Shown here: positions 18,432-27,249 of the stretch, piece by piece
How the letters are laid out: each line of letters starts with the position of its first letter
Numbering within the stretch: the stretch's first letter is position 1
Assembly: GCF_900240245.1 (NCBI RefSeq)
Contig: NZ_OESQ01000001.1
Location: 1,110,712-1,174,711 of the forward strand
DNA from: Lachnoclostridium edouardi
Lineage (GTDB): Bacteria; Bacillota; Clostridia; Lachnospirales; Lachnospiraceae
Length of the DNA stretch: 64,000 nt
Direction: 5' to 3'
The notes under the pieces: model-generated
Databases searched by the model: none
What the model was told of the DNA's origin: nothing
What the model saw: the letters and a program-made list of their open reading frames with translations, nothing else
Position numbers and translations under genes: made by a program

Positions 18432-19730
18432 CTATGCCTCTGCTTCCTTTTCAGCCAGCAGCTTATCTACACTTACCAGCTTTGTACACAGAGCCAGCAG
18501 CTCTGCAGCCAGAATTAAATCGTTAAGAGGCGGATAAGACGGCGCGATTCTGATATTAGTGTCGTGAGGATCTTTGCCATATGGATAAGTAGCCCCTGCG
18601 TTTGTCATTACAACGCCGGCCTTCTTACATCTTGCCACAATTTTCTTTGCGCATCCGTCCAGAGAATCAAAGGAAATAAAATATCCTCCCTTTGGCTTTG
18701 TCCAGGAGGCGATTCCCAATCCTCCCAGCTCTTTCTCCAGAATATCTTCCACTGCCTCAAACTTTGGTCTTAAAATATCTGCGTGCTTTCTCATGTGCTC
18801 AACCATTCCATGAATATTGCCAAAGTAACGCACATGGCGCAGCTGGTTTACCTTATCATGTCCAATAGTCTGAACTCTTAACTGCTTTCTGATATCCTCC
18901 AGATTGTTTGGAGAAGCAGCTAAAGAAGCAATTCCTGAGCCTGGGAAGCTGATTTTAGATGTAGATGCAAACTTATAAACTAAATCAGGATTTCCCGCTC
19001 TTTTACATTCTGCCAAAATCTCTACCAGGTGATCCTGGTCATGGTCATATAAGTGGTGTACTGTATAAGCGTTGTCCCAGTAGATTCTAAAATCACTGGC
19101 TGCAGGCTTCAGCCTTGCAAAACGTCTTACTGTCTCATCAGAATATGAGATTCCCTGAGGATTGGAATATTTGGGAACGCACCAGATACCTTTAATCAAT
19201 TCATCCTTTGACACCAGCTCCTCCACCATATCCATGTCAGGGCCTGTTGGAGTCATAGGCACGTTGATCATCTCAATGCCAAAGTATTCCATAATTGTAA
19301 AGTGTCTGTCATATCCAGGCACAGGGCAAAGAAACTTTACCTTGTCCAGCTTGCTCCAGGGAGTATTGCCCATAATTCCATTGGTAATAGAGCGGGCCAC
19401 TGTATCGTACATAACATTCAGGCTGGAGTTTCCATAAATAATAACATTATCAGGATTTACCTCCATCATGTCTGCAATTAATTCCTTTGCTTCTTTGATT
19501 CCGTCTAAAACGCCGTAGTTTCTGCAGTCTGTTCCGTCGTCACAAGTTAAGTCGTCGCTGCTGCTGAGAACATCCATCATGCCCATGGACAAATCCAACT
19601 GATCTAAGCTTGGCTTTCCTCTGGACATGTCCAGTTTCAGGTCCTTACCCTGCATCTCTCTGTACTGGGCAGCCAGCTGTTTTCTAAGTTCTTTTAATTC
19701 TTCTTTTGTCATTTCTGCATATGGTTTCAT
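18432..19730 (-). CDS. Aspartate aminotransferase, type Ic (MocR-like fold, no DNA-binding domain)
   Basis: A 432-residue PLP enzyme of the group typified by Corynebacterium AspT (Pfam Asp_aminotransf 1C). The family opening LDMSRGKPSLDQLDLS is present. The PLP-binding segments are YWDNAYTVHHLYD and KFASTSKISFPGSGIA, whose second lysine is the likely Schiff-base residue, and IRIAPSYPP carries the carboxylate-binding arginine. It would interconvert aspartate and oxaloacetate with glutamate/2-oxoglutarate. It is monocistronic with its own promoter, and its length matches the family. Confidence 0.9.
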   Translation of the reverse strand: MKPYAEMTKEELKELRKQLAAQYREMQGKDLKLDMSRGKPSLDQLDLSMGMMDVLSSSDDLTCDDGTDCRNYGVLDGIKEAKELIADMMEVNPDNVIIYGNSSLNVMYDTVARSITNGIMGNTPWSKLDKVKFLCPVPGYDRHFTIMEYFGIEMINVPMTPTGPDMDMVEELVSKDELIKGIWCVPKYSNPQGISYSDETVRRFARLKPAASDFRIYWDNAYTVHHLYDHDQDHLVEILAECKRAGNPDLVYKFASTSKISFPGSGIASLAASPNNLEDIRKQLRVQTIGHDKVNQLRHVRYFGNIHGMVEHMRKHADILRPKFEAVEDILEKELGGLGIASWTKPKGGYFISFDSLDGCAKKIVARCKKAGVVMTNAGATYPYGKDPHDTNIRIAPSYPPLNDLILAAELLALCTKLVSVDKLLAEKEAEA

Positions 19731-19797
19731 CTTTCATTCTCCTCGTCTGCACACCCACATTTTGATACCAAATACATTTCCCGTAATTATCGTTACC

Positions 19798-19826
19798 ATT
19801 ATGTATCAAAATTCCCATTTTAGCAA
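19798..19826 (-). promoter_or_regulatory. Promoter of the aspartate aminotransferase gene
   Basis: On the minus strand TTGCTA, 17 bases, CATAAT; the predicted start is near 19791, about 60 bases before the ATG at 19730. Confidence 0.5.
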
Positions 19827-19849
19827 GGTTTTTGTTAAAAAATTTTTCA

Positions 19850-19878
19850 TTGACTTTTTTAATAGGTAAAGATACCAT
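19850..19878 (+). promoter_or_regulatory. Promoter of the rae1/yacP-like gene
   Basis: TTGACT (19850-19855), 17 bases, TACCAT (19873-19878). The -10 is weak but the spacing is exact. It is back-to-back with the aminotransferase promoter. Confidence 0.45.
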
Positions 19879-19943
19879 AATAATATAAGCTGCAGGACAA
19901 AGGTTCTGGCGCTTTCATTCTCACTTGGAAAAGGAACGAAAAC

Positions 19944-20459
19944 ATGGCAGATTACCTATTGGTAGACGGATATAATATTATTTTTGCGTGGCCTGATTTA
20001 AAGGCCCTGGCTGATACGAACCTGGACGCCGCCAGAATGAAGCTGCAGGATATTCTCTGTAATTATCAGGGCTTTAAAAAGTGCAATTTGATTCTGGTTT
20101 TCGACGGCTACAAGGTAAAAGGGAATCCCGGGGAGGTAATCAAATATCACAACATCCATGTTATTTTTACTAAAGAAGCGGAAACTGCCGATCAATATAT
20201 AGAAAAGGTAACTCAGGAAATCGGACGCACCCACCATGTAAAGGTGGCTACCTCAGACAAGCTGGAGCAGGTAATTATTTTAGGAAAAGGTGCCGTCAGA
20301 CTGTCGGCCAGAGATTTGGAAAAGGAAATAAAAGAAACCAACGACGAAATACATAAGCAGCATTTAGAGCGCATTCCATCTAAAAAAAACAGGCTGTTTG
20401 ACAATGTTGACCCGGCTTTATTTGAATACCTGGAAAAAATCAGGCTGAACAAACAATAA
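19944..20459 (+). CDS. NYN-domain endoribonuclease, Rae1/YacP family
   Basis: 171 residues forming one NYN (PIN-like) nuclease domain. The first acidic residue is in LLVDGYNIIFAWP, then come LILVFDGYK and ETADQYIEKV, and the C-terminal NRLFDNVDP is typical of the YacP group. In Bacillus, Rae1 enters the ribosomal A site and cleaves mRNA. Unlike in Bacillus, where it lies in the cysS-mrnC-trmH region, here it heads a short plus-strand unit with a nitroreductase. AAGGAAC precedes the ATG. Confidence 0.9.
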   Translation: MADYLLVDGYNIIFAWPDLKALADTNLDAARMKLQDILCNYQGFKKCNLILVFDGYKVKGNPGEVIKYHNIHVIFTKEAETADQYIEKVTQEIGRTHHVKVATSDKLEQVIILGKGAVRLSARDLEKEIKETNDEIHKQHLERIPSKKNRLFDNVDPALFEYLEKIRLNKQ

Positions 20460-20475
20460 ATATAAGGAGATTTTT

Positions 20476-21069
20476 ATGATCCAGACAATAGAAAACAGAA
20501 GAAGCATCCGGAGGTATCAAAGCAGGCCGGTTTCCAAAGCTCTGATAGAGCAGGTTTTAAAGGCCGGAATCATGGCTCCTTCCTCCAAAAACCGGCAGCC
20601 ATGGAGATTTACAGTTGTTTCCGGAAACAGCAAAATAAAGATGCTGGCCGCCATGGAACAGGGATTGGAGAGGGAGAAAAACGGAAAGCCTTTGCTGCCT
20701 GAAAGCCAAAAACATTTATCCGGCGCCGCTTACACTTTAGAAATTATGAGACAGGCTCCTGTTACTATTCTGGTTACAAACTCCCTGGGACTTAATATTT
20801 CTCAGCCGGCAACGGCGGAGGAACGGATATATGAAATTTGCAACGCCCAGTCTGTAGGCGCCGCTCTGGAAAATATGACCTTAGCCGCCACAGAATTAGG
20901 GCTGGGCAGCCTGTGGATCTGCGATATCTTTTTTGCTTATGAAGAGCTGAACCAGTGGATTAACGGCCAGGGTACGTTAATCGCCGCTATGACTTTAGGG
21001 TATCAGGATGAAAGTCCTTCTATGAGGCCCCGCAAGGCCCTGGATGAAATTACACAGTGGAGAAGCTAA
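20476..21069 (+). CDS. Nitroreductase-family FMN oxidoreductase
   Basis: 197 residues. The flavin phosphate-binding pattern is at the N-terminus (ENRRSIRRYQSRPV), followed by APSSKNRQPWRF, a mid-protein SVGAALENMTLAATELGLGSLWI segment and a C-terminal glycine-rich turn. These enzymes reduce nitro compounds, quinones or similar substrates with NAD(P)H; the physiological substrate is unknown. The gap from the rae1-like gene is 16 bases and contains AAGGAG, so they are co-transcribed. Confidence 0.9.
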   Translation: MIQTIENRRSIRRYQSRPVSKALIEQVLKAGIMAPSSKNRQPWRFTVVSGNSKIKMLAAMEQGLEREKNGKPLLPESQKHLSGAAYTLEIMRQAPVTILVTNSLGLNISQPATAEERIYEICNAQSVGAALENMTLAATELGLGSLWICDIFFAYEELNQWINGQGTLIAAMTLGYQDESPSMRPRKALDEITQWRS

Positions 21070-21113
21070 TGAAAGATTTAAAAACAAAATAATAAAAGAT
21101 GGGAGATTTTATT

Positions 21114-21794
21114 ATGAAAAGAAAGAAAAGACATTTTACAGCTATGTTTTTATGTACAGCTGCACTTTTATGCTCTGCAGGCAGCTTCTCTGCCTTTGCT
21201 TCTGATGCAGGCAGTATGTCAGATGAGACCGTCTCTTTAAGCACTTCCCTGGCAGCCTACGGCACAATTACAAAAACAGATAACAATACTTTATCTTTTA
21301 ATAATCAAAGTACTGTATCCAGCCCCGGGCAGATTATTCTTCATATTTCAGAAAACACCAGAATCCTGGACGCTGTAAACGGCTATCCGGTGTCCTTTGA
21401 TTCTATTACTGACGGCGAGGCGGCTTATGTTTATTTAAGTCCCGCTATGGCTCTCAGCCTGCCGCCTCAAAACAGTCCTGATTTAATTTTGTGCAGCATT
21501 CCCGCTGATTTTAAGGTGCCTGATTATATTACAGTGGCTTCCATGACAAAAACAGAATCAGGATATTGCCTGACTGCTTCAGAAGGACTTACCTTTACAG
21601 TGCCTTCTGATTGCGCCATTCTTCCATACCTTACCAGAAATCTAATCACCTTAGATACCCTTTATACAGGAGCAAAGTGTCTGGTTTGGTCAGATTCCTC
21701 CAGCCAGGCTTCTAAAATTGTTATGTTTCCCCCTTACGCCTCAGAAATAGACTACTCACAGGGGCCCGGAGCTTTCATTTTACCTTTGGAGTAA
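21114..21794 (+). CDS. Exported protein of unknown function, beta-rich repeats
   Basis: 226 residues. A clear signal peptide (KRKKRH, then hydrophobic CTAALLCSAGSFSAFA) should be cut after residues near ASDAG. The mature part lacks cysteines apart from three scattered ones and appears beta-rich. Two stretches look like a diverged repeat: YGTITKTDNNTLSF with HISENTRILD, and ASMTKTESGYCLTA with FTVPSDCAILPY. This resembles DUF5666-type beta-barrel repeats, but the match is weak. The ATG at 21114 follows GGGAG. It ends at a terminator and may be co-transcribed with the nitroreductase gene. Confidence 0.7.
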   Translation: MKRKKRHFTAMFLCTAALLCSAGSFSAFASDAGSMSDETVSLSTSLAAYGTITKTDNNTLSFNNQSTVSSPGQIILHISENTRILDAVNGYPVSFDSITDGEAAYVYLSPAMALSLPPQNSPDLILCSIPADFKVPDYITVASMTKTESGYCLTASEGLTFTVPSDCAILPYLTRNLITLDTLYTGAKCLVWSDSSSQASKIVMFPPYASEIDYSQGPGAFILPLE

Positions 21795-21806
21795 TAGTAT
21801 AAATAC

Positions 21807-21852
21807 AAAACTGCAAGAATCTTATTTCAAAATGATTTTCTTGTAGTTTTTC
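21807..21852. terminator. Terminator between the exported-protein gene and tyrS
   Basis: AAAACTGCAAGAA (21807-21819) pairs with TTCTTGTAGTTTT (21838-21850; one G-U pair) and is followed by Ts. It overlaps the last codons of tyrS. Confidence 0.75.
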
Positions 21853-23048
21853 TTTCCTCTTCTTAACACGATTCCCTGAGAACCGATCTGATCTTTTGTA
21901 AATACAGCTTTAATGTCTTTTACAGGCTCTCCGTCTACAGATACGCCTCCCTGCTCCACATTTCTTCTGGCCTCAGATCTGGACGGAGCCAGGCCTGATT
22001 TCTGGAGCATGGCTAAAATGTCCATCTGTCCGTCCTGGAAATCTTCTTCTGTCAGCTCTACTGTAGGCATATTTTCCAGATTTCCGCCGCCGCCAAATAA
22101 TGCTTTGGAGGCTTCTCTGGCCTTATTCGCCTCTTCCTCCCCGTGTACCAGGTTAGTCAATTCATATGCCAGAATATCCTTTGCTGTATTTAACTGGCTG
22201 CCTTCCCATTTGTCCATTTTATTAATCTGCTCTAAGGGCAGGAAAGTAAGCATACGCAGGCATTTTAACACATCTGCATCTCCCACGTTTCTCCAGTACT
22301 GATAAAATTCAAAAGGAGTTGTTTTATTGGGATCCAGCCATACTGCTCCTGACTGAGTTTTTCCCATTTTCTTTCCTTCTGAGTTCAGCAGCAGGGTAAT
22401 TGTCATGGCGTGAGCGTCCTTGCCCAGCTTTCTTCTAATCAGCTCTGTGCCGCCTAACATATTGCTCCACTGATCGTCGCCGCCGAACTGCATGTTGCAG
22501 CCGTATCTCTGGAACAGCTCATAAAAGTCGTAGCTTTGCATAATCATGTAGTTAAACTCTAAGAAGCTTAACCCTTTTTCCATTCTCTGCTTATAGCATT
22601 CTGCTCTCAGCATGTTGTTTACGCTGAAGCAGGCCCCTACTTCTCTTAAAAGCTCTACATAATTCAGCTTTAACAGCCAGTCCGCATTATTTACCATTAA
22701 CGCCTTGCCTTCAGAAAAATCAATAAAACGGCTCATCTGCTCTTTAAAGCAGTCGCAGTTGTGCTGAATCATTTCCTCTGTCATCATCTGGCGCATGTCA
22801 GATCTTCCGGAAGGATCTCCAACCATGCCTGTGCCGCCGCCGATTAAAGCAATAGGGCGGTTGCCTGCCATCTGCAGTCTTTTCATTAAACATAAAGCCA
22901 TAAAATGGCCTACGTGAAGGCTGTCTGCTGTAGGGTCAAAGCCAATATAGAATGTGGCTTTTCCATTATTAATCATGTTTTTAATTTCTTCTTCATTTGT
23001 CACTTGGGCAATCAGGCCTCTGGCAACTAACTCTTCATATACAGTCAT
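21822..23048 (-). CDS. tyrS: Tyrosyl-tRNA synthetase
   Basis: Charges tRNA-Tyr. The 408-residue protein has the class I signature HVGHF (the HIGH motif) at about 45-49, the tyrosine and tRNA region [20 protein letters not shown], and the second signature as KKMGKT. A C-terminal S4 RNA-binding domain ([21 protein letters not shown]) closes the protein. I chose the ATG at 23048 ([11 protein letters not shown]), preceded by AAGGAG. Expression should be controlled by the T-box leader just upstream. Confidence 0.97.
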   Translation of the reverse strand: MTVYEELVARGLIAQVTNEEEIKNMINNGKATFYIGFDPTADSLHVGHFMALCLMKRLQMAGNRPIALIGGGTGMVGDPSGRSDMRQMMTEEMIQHNCDCFKEQMSRFIDFSEGKALMVNNADWLLKLNYVELLREVGACFSVNNMLRAECYKQRMEKGLSFLEFNYMIMQSYDFYELFQRYGCNMQFGGDDQWSNMLGGTELIRRKLGKDAHAMTITLLLNSEGKKMGKTQSGAVWLDPNKTTPFEFYQYWRNVGDADVLKCLRMLTFLPLEQINKMDKWEGSQLNTAKDILAYELTNLVHGEEEANKAREASKALFGGGGNLENMPTVELTEEDFQDGQMDILAMLQKSGLAPSRSEARRNVEQGGVSVDGEPVKDIKAVFTKDQIGSQGIVLRRGKKNYKKIILK

Positions 23049-23118
23049 TATTCTGCTCCTTTTCTTTTTCATTTTTTTGCCTTATAGGCTTTTACCATAT
23101 GATTTTCCATCTCATATG

Positions 23119-23417
23119 CAAAAAGGCAGCTTCGTCCAAAAGGACGAGGCTGCCGCTCGTGTTACCACCTTTATTTACAGACAGCTCGCGCCGCCTGTCT
23201 CTGCAGGTATCTGAATAAATACCCAGGCGCTGTAACGTGCGCCGTAACGTCGCCGCCTACCGGATACTGAAACTGTAACGGAAAAGTCTCTTTGGGGGCG
23301 AAGCTCCAGGATGTATTCGTACACGGCTTTCCACGCGCCTCTCATCAGCCGGCTGCTTTCTGTGTGCTGCTGCCTGTATACTACTTGTTCCCTTCTCTGC
23401 TTTTTCTTCATAGAATT
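23119..23417 (-). ncRNA. T-box leader of tyrS (tyrosine specifier)
   Basis: Transcribed on the minus strand. The conserved T-box sequence AAGGTGGTAACACGAGC lies at 23171-23155. It is followed directly by a terminator: GGCAGC-CTCGTCC, loop TTTT, GGACGAA-GCTGCC, then Ts (to about 23119). The T-box core can instead pair upstream to form the antiterminator. About 145 bases upstream of the T-box core, GAATACATC places a TAC triplet (23315-23313) followed by a purine where a Tyr specifier is expected, matching tyrS. Uncharged tRNA-Tyr should therefore permit read-through. Stem I boundaries are approximate. Confidence 0.92.
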
Positions 23418-23423
23418 ATCCCC

Positions 23424-23452
23424 ATTATATGTGGTTCCCGAAAATTTGTCAA
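23424..23452 (-). promoter_or_regulatory. Sigma-A promoter of the tyrS T-box transcript
   Basis: On the minus strand a consensus TTGACA (23452-23447), exactly 17 bases, and a consensus TATAAT (23429-23424). The TGA stop codon of the upstream EamA gene (23451-23449) lies inside the -35 hexamer. Confidence 0.85.
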
Positions 23453-24354
23453 TCACCTTTTTTTGGCGTTTGCTTCCAAGTAAGAAGCATAACTGTTCCC
23501 ATAATCATCACAAAGCCTATAAGATCAAAAACTGTAAAAGCTGTGCCCAGCCAAAATACTGAGATGATTACTGCAGATACCGGCTCTATGCTGGCCAGCA
23601 TACTTCCCTTTAAGGGACCGATTATGCTGACTCCCTGAAGGTATAAGCCAAATCCCACTGCCGTTCCCACTACAATCACCCCGGCTAAGGTAAGCACAGT
23701 TCCCACATCCCAAATTACATACTGATTCCAGGGCTTTACAGCCGCGCAGAAAACAGCTCCGGAAAATATCATTCCAAAGCCTACTACCTGAAACATTCCA
23801 TATCTCTGAATCAAATCTCCTGGAAGCATATTGTATAACATTCCGCCTACTGCCGCCGCCAGGCCGAAAAATAAAGCTGCAGGCGTCATGTGAAGAGTGG
23901 TAAAGTCTCCGTGGGTGCCCAGTATGACTGTGCCCAGAACAGAAAGTATAATAGCCGTCAGTTCAATTCCAATAGGCAGTCTTTTTTCCTTTAGGCATAT
24001 TACGATTAAAATTAAAACCGGAAACATATATTGAAGCACAGTGGCGGTTCCTGCATTGGAGTGCTGAATCGCCGCAAAATAAGTATATTGAGACACCCAG
24101 ATTCCGGCAAAGGAAAAAAGAAGCAGCTGTCTGATATCCTTTTTATTTTTAAATAAACTAATATTCTCTTTTCCGTTTTTCCAAAATCCTGCAGCCGCCA
24201 AAATCAGCCCTGCCGTAAGCAGACGTATAGCTACCAGCCATTCGGCCGTAGCTCCCTTTTGTTCAAATAAAAACTGGCCGCAACAGCCGGACAGGCCCCA
24301 GCAGGCGCCTCCGGCTAATGTCATCAAATACCCTTTTGCTTTGGGCTCTTTCAT
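23449..24354 (-). CDS. EamA/DMT-superfamily permease at the end of the thiamine operon
   Basis: 301 residues, ten membrane helices in two EamA repeats (family stretches LAGGACWGLSGCCGQFLF and LKGSMLASIEPVSAVIISVFWLG). Its ATG overlaps the thiD stop as ATGA, so it is translationally coupled to thiamine synthesis genes under the same TPP riboswitch. That makes a thiamine-related substrate plausible (inference), but EamA substrates vary widely. Its stop codon is embedded in the tyrS promoter. Confidence 0.85.
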   Translation of the reverse strand: MKEPKAKGYLMTLAGGACWGLSGCCGQFLFEQKGATAEWLVAIRLLTAGLILAAAGFWKNGKENISLFKNKKDIRQLLLFSFAGIWVSQYTYFAAIQHSNAGTATVLQYMFPVLILIVICLKEKRLPIGIELTAIILSVLGTVILGTHGDFTTLHMTPAALFFGLAAAVGGMLYNMLPGDLIQRYGMFQVVGFGMIFSGAVFCAAVKPWNQYVIWDVGTVLTLAGVIVVGTAVGFGLYLQGVSIIGPLKGSMLASIEPVSAVIISVFWLGTAFTVFDLIGFVMIMGTVMLLTWKQTPKKGD

Positions 24355-25136
24355 TTTTCAATCCTCCAGCAGTGATTCAAAGGACCGCTTCCCTTTCCTA
24401 AATTCAAATCTGTGCTGAGAGCCCCCGACAAATATTCTTTCGCTCTTCTCACACTTTCCTCCATAGAATACCCTTCTGCCAGACCACATGCAATGGCTGA
24501 TGATAAGGTGCAGCCTGTGCCATGGGTATTAGGATTTTCAATTCTTTTTCCATTAAACCAGGTCAGCTCCCCGTGATTGTACAGCACGTCATTGGCGTCA
24601 TTTACTGCATGTCCGCCCTTTACTAACACCGCCCCATGATATTTGCAGGAAATCTTTTCTGCAGCTTCCTCCATCTGTTTCGGGGAAGTGATTTTCATGC
24701 CTCCAAGAATTTCCGCTTCCGGAATATTAGGCGTCATAACTGCGGCTAACGGCAGAAGCTCCTTTGCCAAAGTGTCAGCTGCGTCCTCTGCCAGAAGACG
24801 ACTTCCGCTGGTGGCTACCATTACAGGATCTAAAGTAATATTTTTTGCCCCATATTCTTTCAGCTTTTCTGCAATTACCTTTATGATCTCTTTTTCTGAA
24901 ACCATACCGATTTTTACTGCATCCGGAAAAATGTCCTGGAATACACAGTCCAGCTGCTTTGCCACAAATTCCGGGGAGCTGTTCTGAATTCCGTAAACTC
25001 CAGTTGTATTTTGAGCAGTTAAAGCTGTAATTACGCTCATCCCGTAAAGTCCTAAAGATGTTATTGTTTTTAAATCTGCCTGAATCCCTGCGCCGCCGCT
25101 GCAGTCAGAGCCGGCAATTGTCAGTACTGTTTTCAT
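24351..25136 (-). CDS. thiD: Hydroxymethylpyrimidine kinase / phosphomethylpyrimidine kinase
   Basis: Phosphorylates HMP and HMP-phosphate to HMP-pyrophosphate for thiamine synthesis. The 261-residue ribokinase-fold protein has the substrate motif AGSDCSGGAGIQADLKT, the central TPNIPEAEIL and VLVKGGH, and the anion-hole and catalytic region NTHGTGCTLSSAIA. The ATG at 25136 follows AAAGGA; codons upstream overlap thiE. It is fifth in the thiC-thiW-thiM-thiE-thiD-eamA order. Length is usual. Confidence 0.95.
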   Translation of the reverse strand: MKTVLTIAGSDCSGGAGIQADLKTITSLGLYGMSVITALTAQNTTGVYGIQNSSPEFVAKQLDCVFQDIFPDAVKIGMVSEKEIIKVIAEKLKEYGAKNITLDPVMVATSGSRLLAEDAADTLAKELLPLAAVMTPNIPEAEILGGMKITSPKQMEEAAEKISCKYHGAVLVKGGHAVNDANDVLYNHGELTWFNGKRIENPNTHGTGCTLSSAIACGLAEGYSMEESVRRAKEYLSGALSTDLNLGKGSGPLNHCWRIEK

Positions 25137-25147
25137 ATCTTTTCCTT

Positions 25148-25804
25148 TCATTTGTCCGTTCCGGCAACCTTTTTTGCCCTTTCCATCATATCCTTCACTG
25201 CCTCAGTAATATTTTCCTGTCCAAAAATAGCGGACACTAAAGCCAGTCCTGCCGCTCCGGTGCCCTCAAACATAGAAACGTTATTTTTATTAATCCCGCC
25301 GATTACTACCACCGGAATAGAAACTGCCTGGCAGATCTCCTTTACTGTATCCATAGTAATTGCAATGGCATTTGGCTTTGTGGCAGTAGGAAATACAGTT
25401 CCCACTCCTAAATAATCCGCCCCTCTTTTCTCCGCCAGCTTTGCCTGCTCCACAGTTTTCGCTGTAACCCCCAGGATTTTGTCAGGACCGATCAACTCAC
25501 GCACGTCCCCTGCTTCCATATCACTTTGTCCAACGTGAACTCCGTCTGCCCCGCACAAAAGAGCAACCTCCACATTATCGTTAATTACAAAAGGCACGTG
25601 ATACCTGCCTGCAATTTCTTTCATCACCTTTGCTTTTTCCAGAAACTTTTCTGTGTCTAAATCCTTTTCTCTTAACTGCAGAAAAGTAACTCCGGCCTTT
25701 AAAGCTTCCTCCGTCTGCTGCTCCAAAGTCTGTTTTCCTTCCCACATTCTGTCTGTCACTGCGTAAAGCAGCAGCTGTTCTCTATCTAATTTCAATTTTT
25801 CCAC
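25148..25804 (-). CDS. thiE: Thiamine-phosphate synthase
   Basis: Joins HMP-pyrophosphate and thiazole phosphate to form thiamine phosphate. The 218-residue TIM-barrel protein shows VTFLQLREKD, FVINDNVEVALLCGADGVHVGQSD and LGVGTVFPTATKP, followed by the C-terminal phosphate-binding VVVIGGINKNN, all characteristic of ThiE. Its start lies 23 bases inside the end of thiM, indicating translational coupling. Confidence 0.96.
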   Translation of the reverse strand: MEKLKLDREQLLLYAVTDRMWEGKQTLEQQTEEALKAGVTFLQLREKDLDTEKFLEKAKVMKEIAGRYHVPFVINDNVEVALLCGADGVHVGQSDMEAGDVRELIGPDKILGVTAKTVEQAKLAEKRGADYLGVGTVFPTATKPNAIAITMDTVKEICQAVSIPVVVIGGINKNNVSMFEGTGAAGLALVSAIFGQENITEAVKDMMERAKKVAGTDK

Positions 25805-26609
25805 CTCTCCTTAACTGATCGCCTGTCAGCAGGCTGACTGCGTCAATTAAATATCCTGTGTAGCTTCCTGTTCCGCCGCCGTCTTTTTCTGTTCTTTTAA
25901 ATGCAATTTCACCGCACAGCCCTTCTGCAGCTGCCGCTAAGGCGGCGGCATTTCCGTAGTCCTCCGGATCTGACACTGCTAAAAATGCAGCCGCCAAACC
26001 GTCCAGCATACAGCCGGCCCCTGTAATCCTTTTCATCATAGAGTGACCGTTTCTCACAAGTATTACTTTATCATTATTTACAGATATGTCAATGTTTCCC
26101 GTCATAAGAACAGCAGTGTGAAAGGCTTTTGCAGCTTCCAGGCAAAGCCTGATGCCAGCTTCCAGATTTTCCTCCCTTACCAGGTCCTTGTGACTGACAT
26201 CCACTCCCAGTCCTCCCTTATTTCCCTCTATTAATGCTTTAATCTCAGATGCGTTTCCCCTTATAAGAGCACATTTTACGTGCTCCAGAACTTTTCTGCA
26301 GGCATAAGCTCTGTAGGAGGAGGACGCGGCGCCTACCGGGTCGAAGATCACCGGTTTTTTCTGGGCATTGGCCGTTTTTCCCGCTGTAATCATAGAGGAC
26401 ACTGTGCTTTCCTTTAATGTGCCCATATTAAGCACCAATGCCTGACTTGCCAAAGCAACCTCCCTGACCTCAAAAATTCCATCCGCCATAACTGGAGAAG
26501 CGCCGGCAGCTAAAATCATATTAGCCACGCTACCGGCAGTGACGTAATTGGTAATGCAATGGATTAAGGGTTTTTCTTTTCTCACCTTTTCCACAATACT
26601 GTATTTCAT
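25782..26609 (-). CDS. thiM: Hydroxyethylthiazole kinase
   Basis: Phosphorylates the thiazole alcohol, the salvage route for the thiazole half of thiamine. The 275-residue protein has the ThiM signatures HCITNYVTAGSVANMILAAGASPVMAD-type (the first dozen residues HCITNYVTAGSV are diagnostic), VIFDPVGAASSSYR, and the C-terminal catalytic RITGAGCMLDGLAAAFLA. It sits just after thiW, the presumed thiazole importer, which fits salvage. Confidence 0.96.
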   Translation of the reverse strand: MKYSIVEKVRKEKPLIHCITNYVTAGSVANMILAAGASPVMADGIFEVREVALASQALVLNMGTLKESTVSSMITAGKTANAQKKPVIFDPVGAASSSYRAYACRKVLEHVKCALIRGNASEIKALIEGNKGGLGVDVSHKDLVREENLEAGIRLCLEAAKAFHTAVLMTGNIDISVNNDKVILVRNGHSMMKRITGAGCMLDGLAAAFLAVSDPEDYGNAAALAAAAEGLCGEIAFKRTEKDGGGTGSYTGYLIDAVSLLTGDQLRRGGKIEIR

Positions 26610-26613
26610 TTTT

Positions 26614-27126
26614 TCACTCTCCCTCTGCCAGCAGCCTGTTTAAATAAGAAAAAGCGCCTGTGGAAATCAGGCAGCCAACTAATACAGCGGCCATGGCTGT
26701 GCCGCACACAGTACTGATGAGAAACGGAGCTACATAAAACAGTACTGCCACCTGTTTTCCCATAAGAAAAGCAACCACCGGATAGCACAAAATACCTCCT
26801 ATGATTCCTGTACCTATCATTTCTCCTCCATAAGTCAGAAAAAGCTTTCCTGTTTTTTTGTATATCAGGCCGCAAAGCAAAGCCCCGGCCATACTTCCGG
26901 GAAAGGCCAGAAAACTGCCTGTGCCTGTCAGATTTCTGATTAAAGAGGTGGCAAAAGCCATGCCTACGCTGCTTCCAGGCCCTAAAAATACTGCCGCCAG
27001 CACATTCATCATATGCTGGATGGGAAAGCAGTGGGAGGCGCCTATTGGTATGGAGAATCCTGATAAAGCTACTGCTATAGCGGTCATCATCCCCGCCACA
27101 GCTACCTTTCTTATATTGGTTTTCAT
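26614..27126 (-). CDS. thiW: ThiW, ECF-type thiazole uptake S-component
   Basis: 170 residues with about five or six hydrophobic helices and the ThiW opening VAVAGMMTAIAVALSGFSIPIGASHCFPIQH, whose IGASHCFPIQH part is characteristic. S-components bind vitamin precursors and use a shared ECF energising module (not in this window). Co-occurrence with thiM under a TPP riboswitch supports thiazole as substrate. A different-frame reading of 26606-27175 is rejected because only this frame gives hydrophobic helices. Confidence 0.93.
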   Translation of the reverse strand: MKTNIRKVAVAGMMTAIAVALSGFSIPIGASHCFPIQHMMNVLAAVFLGPGSSVGMAFATSLIRNLTGTGSFLAFPGSMAGALLCGLIYKKTGKLFLTYGGEMIGTGIIGGILCYPVVAFLMGKQVAVLFYVAPFLISTVCGTAMAAVLVGCLISTGAFSYLNRLLAEGE

Positions 27127-27177
27127 ATAAGCTCTCTCCTATCTTTCCTTCAATGCAGTAAACTCCAGACAGCAAAC

Positions 27178-27209
27178 ATCAGCGCCTGCATTTTTATGCC
27201 TGCGCTGAT
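27178..27209 (-). other. Stem-loop in the thiC-thiW gap
   Basis: ATCAGCGC and GCGCTGAT form an 8-bp stem, with GCAT/ATGC able to pair in the loop. No U-run follows on the minus strand, so it looks like an mRNA processing or stability element rather than a terminator. Confidence 0.4.
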
Positions 27210-27249
27210 ATTTCCTTGTCTTAGATCTGCACTTCTTCTAAGAATCTTT

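Noticed and set aside
23175..23456. 93-codon minus-strand open frame between tyrS and the EamA gene
   Set aside because: It lies within the T-box leader and its promoter; the RNA structure explains the sequence.
26606..27175. 189-codon open frame overlapping thiW in another frame
   Set aside because: Its translation is rich in Arg, Ser, Gly and Cys with no fold, while the thiW frame gives clean membrane helices and family motifs.
27178..27209. Intrinsic terminator between thiC and thiW
   Set aside because: The stem is good but no U-run follows on the minus strand.
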